Positions 9,412 through 17,634 of a DNA stretch of 64,000 nt are shown piece by piece; the stretch's first letter is position 1, and every line of letters starts with the position of its first letter. Location: the NCBI RefSeq assembly GCF_000720425.1, contig NZ_JOAJ01000002.1:555337-619336 (forward strand), written 5' to 3'. Under the pieces are notes generated by a model, which was not told the DNA's origin, made no database searches, and worked only from the letters and a program-made list of their open reading frames with translations. The DNA comes from Nocardia rhamnosiphila NBRC 108938. GTDB taxonomy: Bacteria; Actinomycetota; Actinomycetes; Mycobacteriales; Mycobacteriaceae. A program made the position numbers and the translations under genes.

Positions 9412-10013
9412 CACATCTCCTTCGCCGCCAAGTCGCGGGCCAGCGACTCGGTGTAACCGTTGAATACGTCGGCCAGCGGGATCGAACGATCGAGCAGCCA
9501 TGAGATCTCCATTCCGTTCAAGAAGGCCACGATTTCCACGGCACGCATCCGTGGATCGATATCGCGCCGGTACCGGCCGCTGTCCTGGCCTCTCCGGATC
9601 GCCTGGACGACGAGTTCGACAGCCGTATGCCAGCGATCGAGCATTCGATCGTGCAACGGCGCCTCGGGCATCAGGTTTTCGACGAGCAGCACCACAAAGG
9701 TGCCGACCAGTTCCGGATGGCGTTCCATCCGGGTGACCACCTTGCGGATCTCGACCACGAGGTCACCGCTGATATCGGCGTCCTCGAGATCCTGGGCGTC
9801 GCGGGCATCCAGAACGGCGTGCAGCAGTTGCTCTTTCGAGGAGAAGTGGTGCAACAACCCCGCGGAGGTCACTCCGGCCTCTCCGGCGATCTGCGCGAGT
9901 GTGGTCCCGCGCCAACCATTTCGGGTGAGCAGTCGCTGCGCGACGGCGAGGATGCGTTGCCTGCGGTCTTCTCCCTTGGCGAGAAGTGAGGCGTAAGGAC
10001 GAGGAGCTGTCAT
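9411..10013 (-). CDS. TetR/AcrR-family transcriptional regulator
   Basis: The product is 200 aa. The N-terminal helix-turn-helix is typical: I-L-A-V-A-Q-R-L-L, then T-L-A-Q-I-A-G-E-A-G-V-T-S-A-G-L-L-H-H-F and S-K-E-Q-L-L. The C-terminal ligand-binding helices carry an Arg-rich segment (R-Y-R-R-D-I-D) common in regulators of lipid or CoA-ester catabolism. It is divergent from the amidohydrolase gene at 10444, with a 24-base dyad 22 bases upstream of its start, so autorepression and control of the divergent cluster are both plausible. The ligand is unknown. Confidence 0.9.
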   Translation of the reverse strand: MTAPRPYASLLAKGEDRRQRILAVAQRLLTRNGWRGTTLAQIAGEAGVTSAGLLHHFSSKEQLLHAVLDARDAQDLEDADISGDLVVEIRKVVTRMERHPELVGTFVVLLVENLMPEAPLHDRMLDRWHTAVELVVQAIRRGQDSGRYRRDIDPRMRAVEIVAFLNGMEISWLLDRSIPLADVFNGYTESLARDLAAKEM

Positions 10014-10443
10014 GGCCCGAACCCCGATCTGACAAACCTAGTGAACACACAGTAGGTTGGTTTCAGGCCTGTGACAAGGGTTACAAGGAAGTTGCCCCGG
10101 CAATGGGCCTTCACAGGCGAATCGCGGTCGCGACCGATTCGGAATCCACCGAGAGCACCTGTTGCGCGGCCCGGCGTGAACCCCTGATGAAAATAGCATT
10201 CTCCCTGCACTAGCCGCAGAAGAACAACCAAATCCAGGCACACCGATAGAACGTCACTCTCCTAATGTGATAATGTCGTTTTCAGCTTGGCGGGTGACCA
10301 CCGGGACCCGGCCGCGCGCAGCACCGATCACCCGAGGCGACCGGCCATACGGAATCGGCATGACACCGTGACGGCAACGGCAGCCCGGGACCACGACCGC
10401 CGACGGCAGATTCGCGAATCAAACGATCCATTGGAGGGTCACG
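10014..10443. other. Divergent promoter region between the TetR gene and the amidohydrolase cluster
   Basis: This is 430 bases without a gene. The left part is A+T-rich and holds the dyad at 10035-10058. Near 10262-10275 there is a TAATGTGATAATGT stretch that could contribute a -10 region for the plus-strand cluster. A GGAGGG ribosome site lies at 10433-10438, just before the ATG at 10444. Confidence 0.6.
10035..10058. promoter_or_regulatory. Dyad AACCTA-N12-TAGGTT, candidate TetR operator
   Basis: Exact six-base inverted arms with a twelve-base spacer lie 22 bases upstream of the TetR start, within the TetR/amidohydrolase divergent region. Size, position and divergent context all match autoregulated TetR systems. 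It is inferred to be the site of the regulator encoded at 9411-10013. Confidence 0.5.
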
Positions 10444-11613
10444 ATGCCGACTTCGCCCAGCAGTGCCCAGCTCTACCCGCCGCAGGGTTTCGGCCCGCCG
10501 AAGGATCGCCGGGGCCATGCCGAGGGCACACTCGGACTCCCCGCCGGCACCGAGGTCTTCTCCGCCGACAATCACATCTCCCTCGCGGACGACATCTTCT
10601 ACGAACGATTCCCCGAGGAGCTCCGGGACAAGGCGCCGCGGGTGTGGTACGAGGACGGGGCATACCAGATCGGGCGCAAGGGAAAGTCGTTCCTGCCGGG
10701 TGATTTCAGCCGGGTGCTGATGCAGTACGACCCCCTCGACGGCTCCGGGAGCGGTAACCTCGAGGCCCGGGTGGCGGATCTGCGCGCCGACGGGATCGAC
10801 AAGGAATTGGCCTTCCCCAATTCGCTGCTGGCGCTGCTCTTCTATCCCGACAAGGCGGTGCGGGAGCGCTGTTTCCGCATCTACAACGAGTACATCGCCG
10901 AGGTGCAGGAGCGCTCCGGCGGCACGCTGTACGGCGTCGGACTGATCAACTGGTGGGACGCCGAGGGAGCGCGCCGCACCCTGACCGAGTTGAAAGCGCT
11001 GGGCCTCACAACGTTCCTGCTGCCGCTGTCGGCCGGCAAGGACGACGACGGCAATGTCATCGATTACGGCAGCACGTCGATGATCGGCGTCTGGGACGCC
11101 ATCGAGGAATCCGGGGTACCGGTATCGCACCATATCGGCGAATCCCCGCTGTCCGCTCCGTGTGAGGTGAACAGTGTCGTGGTCGGCATGATGCACAATG
11201 TGGCCCCCTTCCGGGAGCTGTTCTCCAAGTACCTCTTCAGCGGGATCATCGACCGGCACCCGGGTCTGCAGATCGGCTGGTTCGAGGGCGGGATCAACTG
11301 GGTCGCTTCGGCCCTCCAGGACGCCGAGCATATGAACGCGTCCTACCGGCACATGTACAACCGCCCGGTGGAACACGAGGTCCGCCACTACTGGCAGAAC
11401 CATATGCGGGCCTCGTTCATGGTGGACCCGCTGGGTCTGGCCGTCGTCGACCAGATCGGTGTCGACCGGGTGATGTGGTCCTCGGACTATCCGCACAACG
11501 AGAGCACCTTCGGCTACTCCGAGCAGTCGCTGGCCGCGGTCGTCGAGGCGGTCGGTCCCGAGGACGCCGCGCGCATCGTGAGCGGGAACATCAAGGAATT
11601 CCTCGGTATCTAG
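10444..11613 (+). CDS. Amidohydrolase-2 family metal-dependent hydrolase
   Basis: The product is 389 aa, a TIM-barrel amidohydrolase of the ACMSD-like (amidohydrolase-2) group. Metal-binding positions are visible as S-A-D-N-H at the first strand (about residues 40-44), V-S-H-H-I-G-E near residue 225, and the strand-8 motif S-S-D-Y-P-H-N-E, with its Asp as the expected catalytic metal ligand. The start has a GGAGGG site five bases upstream. It heads a tightly packed plus-strand run with two M24-fold proteins and a crotonase. Members of this group hydrolyse or decarboxylate cyclic or aromatic acids; the substrate here is unknown. Confidence 0.9.
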   Translation: MPTSPSSAQLYPPQGFGPPKDRRGHAEGTLGLPAGTEVFSADNHISLADDIFYERFPEELRDKAPRVWYEDGAYQIGRKGKSFLPGDFSRVLMQYDPLDGSGSGNLEARVADLRADGIDKELAFPNSLLALLFYPDKAVRERCFRIYNEYIAEVQERSGGTLYGVGLINWWDAEGARRTLTELKALGLTTFLLPLSAGKDDDGNVIDYGSTSMIGVWDAIEESGVPVSHHIGESPLSAPCEVNSVVVGMMHNVAPFRELFSKYLFSGIIDRHPGLQIGWFEGGINWVASALQDAEHMNASYRHMYNRPVEHEVRHYWQNHMRASFMVDPLGLAVVDQIGVDRVMWSSDYPHNESTFGYSEQSLAAVVEAVGPEDAARIVSGNIKEFLGI

Positions 11614-11641
11614 GCGCCGAGGGCGAGAAGGACCGATTTCG

Positions 11642-12877
11642 ATGACCGCATTCCCCGCCGCGACCAGCGCGGCGATCGATATACCCGACCTCCCGGATCG
11701 CGCCCGGATGCGCCGGGAGACCGGGGCACGCCTGCGTTCGGCCATGGCCGAACGCGGAGTGGACGCGGCGATCCTGCTGCTGAACAACAATGTCGTCTAC
11801 GCGACCGGCGCCAACTGGCCGCTCGGGGACGCCGGCCTCGCCCACGTCGAGCGACCGGTCGCCGTGGTCACGGTGCACGACGAATGGCCACATCTGTTCC
11901 TGCCCTTCCGGGCCGGCGCCGCGGCCGAATCCGACCTGCCCGAGGACCATCTGCATCCGCCGGTATATCTCGAATTCGACGAGGGGGTCACGGATTTCGC
12001 GCGGAAACTGGCCGAACTGGTGCCCGCCGGGTCCACCTTCGCGGTGGACGAGTACACCGGCGCCATGCTGCGGGCGCGCGACCGCCTCTTCCCGGGTGGG
12101 AAACCGGTGGACGCCGCCACGGTCATCGGCCCGGCGAAGCTGATCAAAACCGCCGACGAGCTCTCCTGTATCCGCAAGGCCTGCCGGATCACCGAGGAAG
12201 CGATCGTCGACATCCACACCGGACTCGCGCCCGGGCAGCGCCAGATCGACCTGTCCGCGGGTTTCGTGCGGCGCGCGTTCGAGCTCGGCGCCACTGCCAC
12301 CATGCTCGACGCCATCTGGCAGGTCATGCCGGAAACCAAGGCCGACGGTGTCTGGACCAAGCACGGTGATCTCGCGTTGCCGCTGCTCACCACCGAGCGG
12401 GAACTCGCCGCCGGCGATGTGCTGTGGACCGATGTCAGCATCACCTACAACGGGTACTGCTCGGATTTCGGCCGCACCTGGATCGTCGGCCGGGACCCGA
12501 CGCCGCGCCAGCAGGCGCAATACCGGAAATGGCGGGAGATCCTGGACGCGGTACTCGCGCAGATCCGGCCCGGCGCGACCGCGGCCGAACTCGGTGCTGC
12601 GGCCACCGCGGCGGCCGGGGGGCATCGCCCCTGGCTCCCCCATTTCTACATATCGCACGGAATCGGCGTGAGCGCCGCCGAGGTGCCGATGATCGGCACC
12701 GATCTCGGCGCCGAATTCGACGAGAACTTCGTGCTCCGACCCGGCATGGTGCTGGTCCTCGAACCCGTGGTGTGGGAGGACGGCACCGGCGGCTACCGCA
12801 GTGAGGAGATCGTGGTGGTTACCGACGGAGGCTTCGCGCCTCTCACCGACTACACCTATGCCCCCTATGGCGATTGA
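11642..12877 (+). CDS. M24-family metallohydrolase (Xaa-Pro dipeptidase/creatinase fold), metal site intact
   Basis: The product is 411 aa with a creatinase-type N-terminal domain (about 1-150) and a pita-bread M24 domain. All five metal ligands are present: Asp264 and Asp275 (the G-Y-C-S-D-F-G-R-T-W block), His339 (I-S-H-G-I-G), Glu374 (L-E-P-V-V-W) and Glu388 (R-S-E-E). Family members cleave Xaa-Pro bonds or C-N bonds in small molecules such as creatine and ectoine. Its neighbours, an amidohydrolase and CoA enzymes, argue for small-molecule catabolism rather than peptide trimming. The next gene starts inside it and encodes a degenerate paralogue. Confidence 0.9.
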   Translation: MTAFPAATSAAIDIPDLPDRARMRRETGARLRSAMAERGVDAAILLLNNNVVYATGANWPLGDAGLAHVERPVAVVTVHDEWPHLFLPFRAGAAAESDLPEDHLHPPVYLEFDEGVTDFARKLAELVPAGSTFAVDEYTGAMLRARDRLFPGGKPVDAATVIGPAKLIKTADELSCIRKACRITEEAIVDIHTGLAPGQRQIDLSAGFVRRAFELGATATMLDAIWQVMPETKADGVWTKHGDLALPLLTTERELAAGDVLWTDVSITYNGYCSDFGRTWIVGRDPTPRQQAQYRKWREILDAVLAQIRPGATAAELGAAATAAAGGHRPWLPHFYISHGIGVSAAEVPMIGTDLGAEFDENFVLRPGMVLVLEPVVWEDGTGGYRSEEIVVVTDGGFAPLTDYTYAPYGD

Positions 12878-13991
12878 GATCCTGCCGGACGATCGCGCGC
12901 TGCGGGTGGGACGCCGCGAGCGCGTGCTGGCACAGATGCACGCCCACGACCTCGATGTACTCATCGCCGGACGGCAGGCCAATGCCCGCTATCTCTCCGG
13001 CGCGCCCCAGCTGTGGGTGGCGGGCACCCGGCCGTTCGGGCCGGTGGCCCTGCTCGTGCGGCGTACCGGCGCCGTCCATCTGCACAGCACCTGGGACGAG
13101 GGGATCCCCGAGGACATCCCGCACGAGAACCTCTACGAGACCATGTGGGATCCCCGCAATCTCGTTGCCGTGCTGCGGGATATCGACGGTGCGGCCGACG
13201 CCCGGCGCGTCGGGACCGATGCGCTCTCCCCCGGTTTCGCCGAGCTGCTGCCCACCGCGTTCCCGAACGCCGAGATCGTCGACGGTGAACTGGCCTTCCG
13301 GGCGGCCCGGCGGATCAAGACCGCGGACGAGATCGAAACCCTGCGCGCCGGACTGCGGGTCGCCGAACAGGGACTCGCCGCCGGACTGGCCGAACTCGCG
13401 CCCGGGGTCACCGAACAGGGGCTGGCCGGAGTCCTGCTCGAAGCGTGCGCCGCGGGCGGGGTGAGTACCCCCGCCACCCAGGACGCGGCATGGGTGACCG
13501 CCCGGGACCATCCGTGGCGGCGGGCCACCGCGGACCGGCGGGTCCAGGAGGGTGATCTGGTCGCCTTCTCCTCCGGGGTGCTCGCCGACGGATATATCGG
13601 GGAGGTCGGGCGCACCTGGCCGGTCGGGCCGGTGACTCCGGCGACGGCGAAACTCTACGGCCGCTGGCGCCGGCTGTGGGACGGGCTCGTCGCGGCCTGC
13701 CGGCCGGGCGCACCCGCGGCCGGGCTGCTCGACGCCTATCTCTCCGCCGGCGAGCCGCTCCCGGCCCTGCCCGTGGCCCGCGGTCTCGGCATGGGTTTCG
13801 ACCCGCCGGTCGTCGCGCCCGCCCTGCGACGCACGGCCGAGGCCGAGATCCTCGAACCCGGCATGGTGCTCGCCGTGACCGGTTATGTCTGGGCCGAGGG
13901 AGTGGGCGCGGTATTCGGCCGCGACGCCGTACTCATCGGCGCGGACGGCCCGCAGATCCTGACCTCGAGCCCGCACTGGGAGCCGCGATGA
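12867..13991 (+). CDS. M24-fold protein lacking the metal ligands (pseudoenzyme paralogue)
   Basis: The product is 374 aa from ATG 12867, which overlaps the preceding M24 gene by 11 bases. The creatinase-like N-terminal domain and M24 core are recognisable (A-R-Y-L-S-G, R-I-K-T-A-D-E-I, G-Y-I-G-E-V-G-R-T-W). Aligned to the upstream paralogue, the five metal positions read Ser, Glu246, Arg, Thr and Arg instead of Asp, Asp, His, Glu and Glu. It is therefore unlikely to be a metallohydrolase and may be a regulatory or structural partner of the upstream enzyme. The reading frame is intact, so decay into a pseudogene is not indicated. ATG 12858 is an alternative start. Confidence 0.85.
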   Translation: MAIEILPDDRALRVGRRERVLAQMHAHDLDVLIAGRQANARYLSGAPQLWVAGTRPFGPVALLVRRTGAVHLHSTWDEGIPEDIPHENLYETMWDPRNLVAVLRDIDGAADARRVGTDALSPGFAELLPTAFPNAEIVDGELAFRAARRIKTADEIETLRAGLRVAEQGLAAGLAELAPGVTEQGLAGVLLEACAAGGVSTPATQDAAWVTARDHPWRRATADRRVQEGDLVAFSSGVLADGYIGEVGRTWPVGPVTPATAKLYGRWRRLWDGLVAACRPGAPAAGLLDAYLSAGEPLPALPVARGLGMGFDPPVVAPALRRTAEAEILEPGMVLAVTGYVWAEGVGAVFGRDAVLIGADGPQILTSSPHWEPR

Positions 13992-15004
13992 CCACCCGCA
14001 CCCCCGGCAACGGAGTCCACGCCGACGACGACGGGAGCACCCGGGACGCAGGGCCCACGCGGCCGACCGCCGAGGAGATCATCCGGTACGCGAAGGATCC
14101 CGCGACCCGCATCGCGACCATCACCTTCGATCGGCCGGAACAGCTCAATGCCCCGACCATGGCCGCCCGCCTCCGCTACGGCGACCTGATCCACCGGGCG
14201 AGCATCGACGACGAGGTCAAGGTGCTGGTGATCCGCGGCGCGGGTGACGATTTCGGGTCCGGTGCCGACCTCGGCGAGTTCATGGCGGTGCAGAACGACC
14301 CGGATCAGGGACCGCGGCTGAGCGAATACAAGATCGGGCCCGACGAGGTCAGGTATCCGCCCAAGGAATCGTTCCGGCACGGCGCCAGCATCAGTCAGTG
14401 GTACGCCAATGCCCAGGCGGGCTGCCGGAGCCTGCAGGAATTCAAGAAGATCAGTATTGTCGAGGTCAAGGGCTACTGCTACGGCTGGCACTTCTACCAG
14501 GCCGCGGACGCCGATCTGGTGATCTCCGCCGACGACGCGCTGTTCGGGCATCCGTCGTTCCGCTATTACGGCTGGGGCCCGCGGATGTGGACCTGGGCGC
14601 AGACCATGGGCCTGCGCAAGTTCCAGGAGATGGTGTTCACCGGCCGGGCCTTCTCCGCCGCGGAGATGGCCGAGTGCAACTTCCTCAACAGTGTCGTGCC
14701 CCGGGCGGACCTCGAGGCGGAGACCGACAAGTACGCGCTGGCCTGCGCGCGCAACCGGCCCACGGACACGGTGTTCATGCAGAAGGTCTTCTTCGAGATC
14801 ATGAAACAGCAGCAGGGTGAGTACATGGGCAGCCTGCTCAGCGGCTTCTTCGAATCCATGGGCGGCCATATCCACGCCGACGACAACGATCTGATGCTGG
14901 ACAACGCCTTCGACGGTGGCCTGAACAATTCGGTCAAGGACAACGACAGCCGGTTCCCGCCGGAATTCCGGCTGAGCAAATCGGGCCGCCGGAAGAAGGA
15001 GTAG
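13988..15004 (+). CDS. Enoyl-CoA hydratase/isomerase (crotonase) family protein
   Basis: The product is 338 aa; the ATG overlaps the previous stop by four bases (ATGA), showing an operon. The crotonase signature is present: A-T-I-T-F-D-R-P-E-Q-L-N-A, the first oxyanion loop G-S-G-A-D-L (about residues 95-100) and the second around K-G-Y-C-Y-G-W-H-F. It is longer than a classical enoyl-CoA hydratase (about 260 aa), with an insertion near residues 105-145 and a C-terminal extension. The canonical Glu pair of hydratases is not obvious, so isomerase, hydrolase or decarboxylase activity is possible. It acts on a CoA thioester, consistent with the CoA-transferase downstream. Confidence 0.88.
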   Translation: MTTRTPGNGVHADDDGSTRDAGPTRPTAEEIIRYAKDPATRIATITFDRPEQLNAPTMAARLRYGDLIHRASIDDEVKVLVIRGAGDDFGSGADLGEFMAVQNDPDQGPRLSEYKIGPDEVRYPPKESFRHGASISQWYANAQAGCRSLQEFKKISIVEVKGYCYGWHFYQAADADLVISADDALFGHPSFRYYGWGPRMWTWAQTMGLRKFQEMVFTGRAFSAAEMAECNFLNSVVPRADLEAETDKYALACARNRPTDTVFMQKVFFEIMKQQQGEYMGSLLSGFFESMGGHIHADDNDLMLDNAFDGGLNNSVKDNDSRFPPEFRLSKSGRRKKE

Positions 15005-15060
15005 CGGACCGCGTCCGCATTTCCGGGGGATCGACCGCACCGGCCCGGGCGTGCCGGTGT

Positions 15061-15090
15061 GCTGCACCCGCACCACAGTGCGGGTGCAGC
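15061..15090 (+). terminator. Strong hairpin after the crotonase gene
   Basis: A perfect 13-base-pair stem (GCTGCACCCGCAC and its complement) closes on a four-base loop, 57 bases after the crotonase stop. There is no T-run after it, as is common in high-G+C actinobacteria. It probably ends the amidohydrolase-M24-M24-crotonase transcript or attenuates reading into the CoA-transferase gene. Confidence 0.6.
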
Positions 15091-15144
15091 GTGGTCTCCA
15101 GGGTTGGCCACGCCCGCAGTCCCGGCACAGGAATCGAGAGAGTC

Positions 15145-17592
15145 ATGACAGCGAATCGGGCATCGGGCCGATACGGCCCCCCGGAAATGTCACCGCTGGC
15201 GGGTTACGTCGTGGTCGATCTGTCGAGCGGGATCGCCGGCGCGTACTGCACCAAACTCCTCGCCGACGCCGGCGCCCGGGTGATCGCGGTCGAACCACCG
15301 GAGGGCAATCCGCTGCGCCGCCGGACGATCTCCGGGGCGGCCCTCGACGACGGCGGCGACGGCGCGCTCTTCGCTTTCCTCGCCGGTCACTCCCACAGCG
15401 TGGTGGCCGATCCGCGCAGCGCCGCGGACCGCGATCTGCTCGACCGGCTGCTCGCCGGCGCCGACGCGGTCGTCTGGTCCCCCGGGCCCGGCACCGCCGA
15501 CCGCCCCGAGCACGCTCCCGCCACACTGCGCGACCGTCATCCCCATCTCGTCGTCACCACGATCACGCCGTTCGGCCTGGACGGCCCGTGGGCCGGGCGG
15601 GCCGCCACGGAGTTCACGCTGCAGGCCTGGTCGGGCGGTATCGTCGGCCTCGGCCGCGGCGCGCCCGAACGGGCCCCGCTGCATATCGGCGGCGATGTCG
15701 GCGAATGGTTCGCCGGCGCGCACGCGGCGGCCGCGCTGCTCACCGCCCGGCAGCGCGCGCTCGCCACCGGCACCGGTGAACTGGTCGACCTGTCGATGCT
15801 GGAAACCCAGATCCTCGGGCTCTCCTACTATCCGGTGTCCTTCTACGAGACGCTGAACCGCCCGTTCCGCACCCAGCGCCGGCTGAGCCGGCCCGGGGTG
15901 GCCACCGCCGCCGACGGTCTGATCGCGGTCGGGTGCGGTACCGCGCAGCAGTGGTTCGATCTGTGTGTCATGGTCGGGCATCCGGAATGGATCGAGGAGG
16001 ACCCGACTCCCGCCATCACCGAACGCACCAACGAGAAAGCGGCCGAGATCGCCGCCTGGTTCGCGGCGCACAAGGTCGACGAGATCCAGGAGTTGGCCAC
16101 GGCGTTCCGGATCCCGAACAGTCCCGTGGCCGACGGCGCCACCGTCACCGAGCTGGATCAGCACCGCGCCCGCGATTTCTTCACGGTGCACCCGGGCGGC
16201 GGATTCGTCCGGCCCGGACCGCCGTTCCGGTCCCGGCCGCCGCTGTTGCGTGCGCCGGCGGCGGCGCCGCGGCTGGGCGAGCACACCGAGCGGTACCGCC
16301 GCGCCGGATCACCCACCCGCGTGGTCCCGCCCGGCGCCGCCACCACGAAACCGCTGCCGTTCGAGGGTCTGCGGGTACTCGATATGACCACGTTCTGGGC
16401 AGGCCCATCGTGCACCCATTTCCTGGCGATGCAGGGTGCGGAGGTGATCCATGTCGAATCGGCCCAGCGTCCCGACGGGACCAGGCTCATCGCCGGGGTG
16501 CCGATCGACGAGGACCGGTGGTGGGAGAAGTCGGGGATCTTCACCGGCCTCAACACCGGAAAGCGCGGGATCACCGTCGATTTCCGAAAACCGGCGGGCC
16601 GCGAGATCCTGCGCAGGCTTGTCGCCTCCTGCGAGGTGATCGTGGAGAACTACACGCCACGGGTGATCGAACAGATCGGTCTCGACTGGGACGCCGTGCG
16701 GGCGTTACGCCCCGATGCCGTCATGGTCCGGATGCCGGGGTTCGGTCTCGACGGTCCCTGGCGCGACAATCCGGCCTTCGCCTACGTGATCGAGGACGCC
16801 TCCGGGCTCACCGCGCGTACCGGATACCCGGACCAGAACCCGGTCGAGCCCTACAGTCTCGGCGACCCGAACGCCGGCGTACACGCCCTCGTCGCCCTGC
16901 TGCTGGCCCTCGAACACCGGCGCCGCACCGGCGAAGGAGTACTGGTGGAGGCGGCCATGGTCGACGCCGCCCTGAACATCACCGCCGAGCAGGTCATCGA
17001 ATACTCCGCCTACGGTGCGCTGCTGGAACGCGCCGGCAACCGGGGTCCGCACGCCGCGCCGCAGAACCTCTATCGGGCCGCCGGACTCGACGAATTCGGC
17101 CGGCCCGACAACTGGATCGCTCTCGCCGTCGCCACCGATGAGCAGTGGGCCGCGCTCGTGGACGTCCTGGGGCGGCCCGGCTGGGCGACCGACCCCGGAC
17201 TGCGCACGGCCGCGGGCCGCCGGGCCCACCACGACGCGATCGACGACCACCTCGCGGAATGGTTCGCCGGTCAGGAAGCCGGTGCGGTCGTCGCCCGCCT
17301 CTGGGACGCCGGAATACCGGTGGCCGAAGTACTACAGCCACACCGCCAGTCGGAGATTCCCCAGTTGCGCCACCGCGAGTTCTTCGAACCCGTCGCGCAT
17401 CCGGTGAATCCGACCGCGCGGCACAGCACGGTCCCCGCTCGCTATTCCGCCGGTCCCGGCCGCTACCACCGTGCCCACGCCCCGCTCCTCGGCCAGGACA
17501 ACCACGCGGTACTGGCCGAACTCGGCTACAGCACGGCGGAGGTGGCTGCTCTCGAACGCGACGGGGCGGTGGGCGGTACGCCACAATTCTGA
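15145..17592 (+). CDS. Two-domain CoA-transferase family III (CaiB/BaiF type)
   Basis: The product is 815 aa, about twice the length of a single family III enzyme. Two homologous halves are visible: domain 1 begins at S-P-L-A-G-Y-V-V-V-D-L-S (about residue 15), and domain 2 at L-P-F-E-G-L-R-V-L-D-M (about 405). In domain 2 the catalytic Asp is present in G-D-P-N-A-G-V-H (Asp574), exactly as in formyl-CoA transferase. In domain 1 the aligned residue is Glu187 (G-E-W-F-A-G-A-H). It transfers CoA between carboxylic acids. I chose ATG 15145, preceded by GAGAG; GTG 15091 and ATG 15187 are alternatives. It likely activates the substrate of the upstream cluster. Confidence 0.88.
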   Translation: MTANRASGRYGPPEMSPLAGYVVVDLSSGIAGAYCTKLLADAGARVIAVEPPEGNPLRRRTISGAALDDGGDGALFAFLAGHSHSVVADPRSAADRDLLDRLLAGADAVVWSPGPGTADRPEHAPATLRDRHPHLVVTTITPFGLDGPWAGRAATEFTLQAWSGGIVGLGRGAPERAPLHIGGDVGEWFAGAHAAAALLTARQRALATGTGELVDLSMLETQILGLSYYPVSFYETLNRPFRTQRRLSRPGVATAADGLIAVGCGTAQQWFDLCVMVGHPEWIEEDPTPAITERTNEKAAEIAAWFAAHKVDEIQELATAFRIPNSPVADGATVTELDQHRARDFFTVHPGGGFVRPGPPFRSRPPLLRAPAAAPRLGEHTERYRRAGSPTRVVPPGAATTKPLPFEGLRVLDMTTFWAGPSCTHFLAMQGAEVIHVESAQRPDGTRLIAGVPIDEDRWWEKSGIFTGLNTGKRGITVDFRKPAGREILRRLVASCEVIVENYTPRVIEQIGLDWDAVRALRPDAVMVRMPGFGLDGPWRDNPAFAYVIEDASGLTARTGYPDQNPVEPYSLGDPNAGVHALVALLLALEHRRRTGEGVLVEAAMVDAALNITAEQVIEYSAYGALLERAGNRGPHAAPQNLYRAAGLDEFGRPDNWIALAVATDEQWAALVDVLGRPGWATDPGLRTAAGRRAHHDAIDDHLAEWFAGQEAGAVVARLWDAGIPVAEVLQPHRQSEIPQLRHREFFEPVAHPVNPTARHSTVPARYSAGPGRYHRAHAPLLGQDNHAVLAELGYSTAEVAALERDGAVGGTPQF

Positions 17593-17599
17593 TCCATAT

Positions 17600-17634
17600 T
17601 GACAATATGATGTCGTATTGACAGGATGTTGTCA
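17600..17634. promoter_or_regulatory. Two tandem TGACA-N6-TGTC[A/G] palindromes, candidate MarR operator
   Basis: Site 1 (17600-17615) is TGACA-N6-TGTCG and site 2 (17619-17634) is TGACA-N6-TGTCA, repeated at a 19-base interval, with site 2 touching the start codon of the DJ-1/PfpI gene. A MarR-family regulator is encoded just downstream. The size and symmetry fit MarR dimers, and occupancy would block translation and transcription starts. Confidence 0.55.

Noticed and set aside
10282..11790. 502-codon minus-strand open frame opposite the amidohydrolase
   Set aside because: Shadow composition; the plus strand encodes a complete amidohydrolase with metal motifs and a ribosome site.
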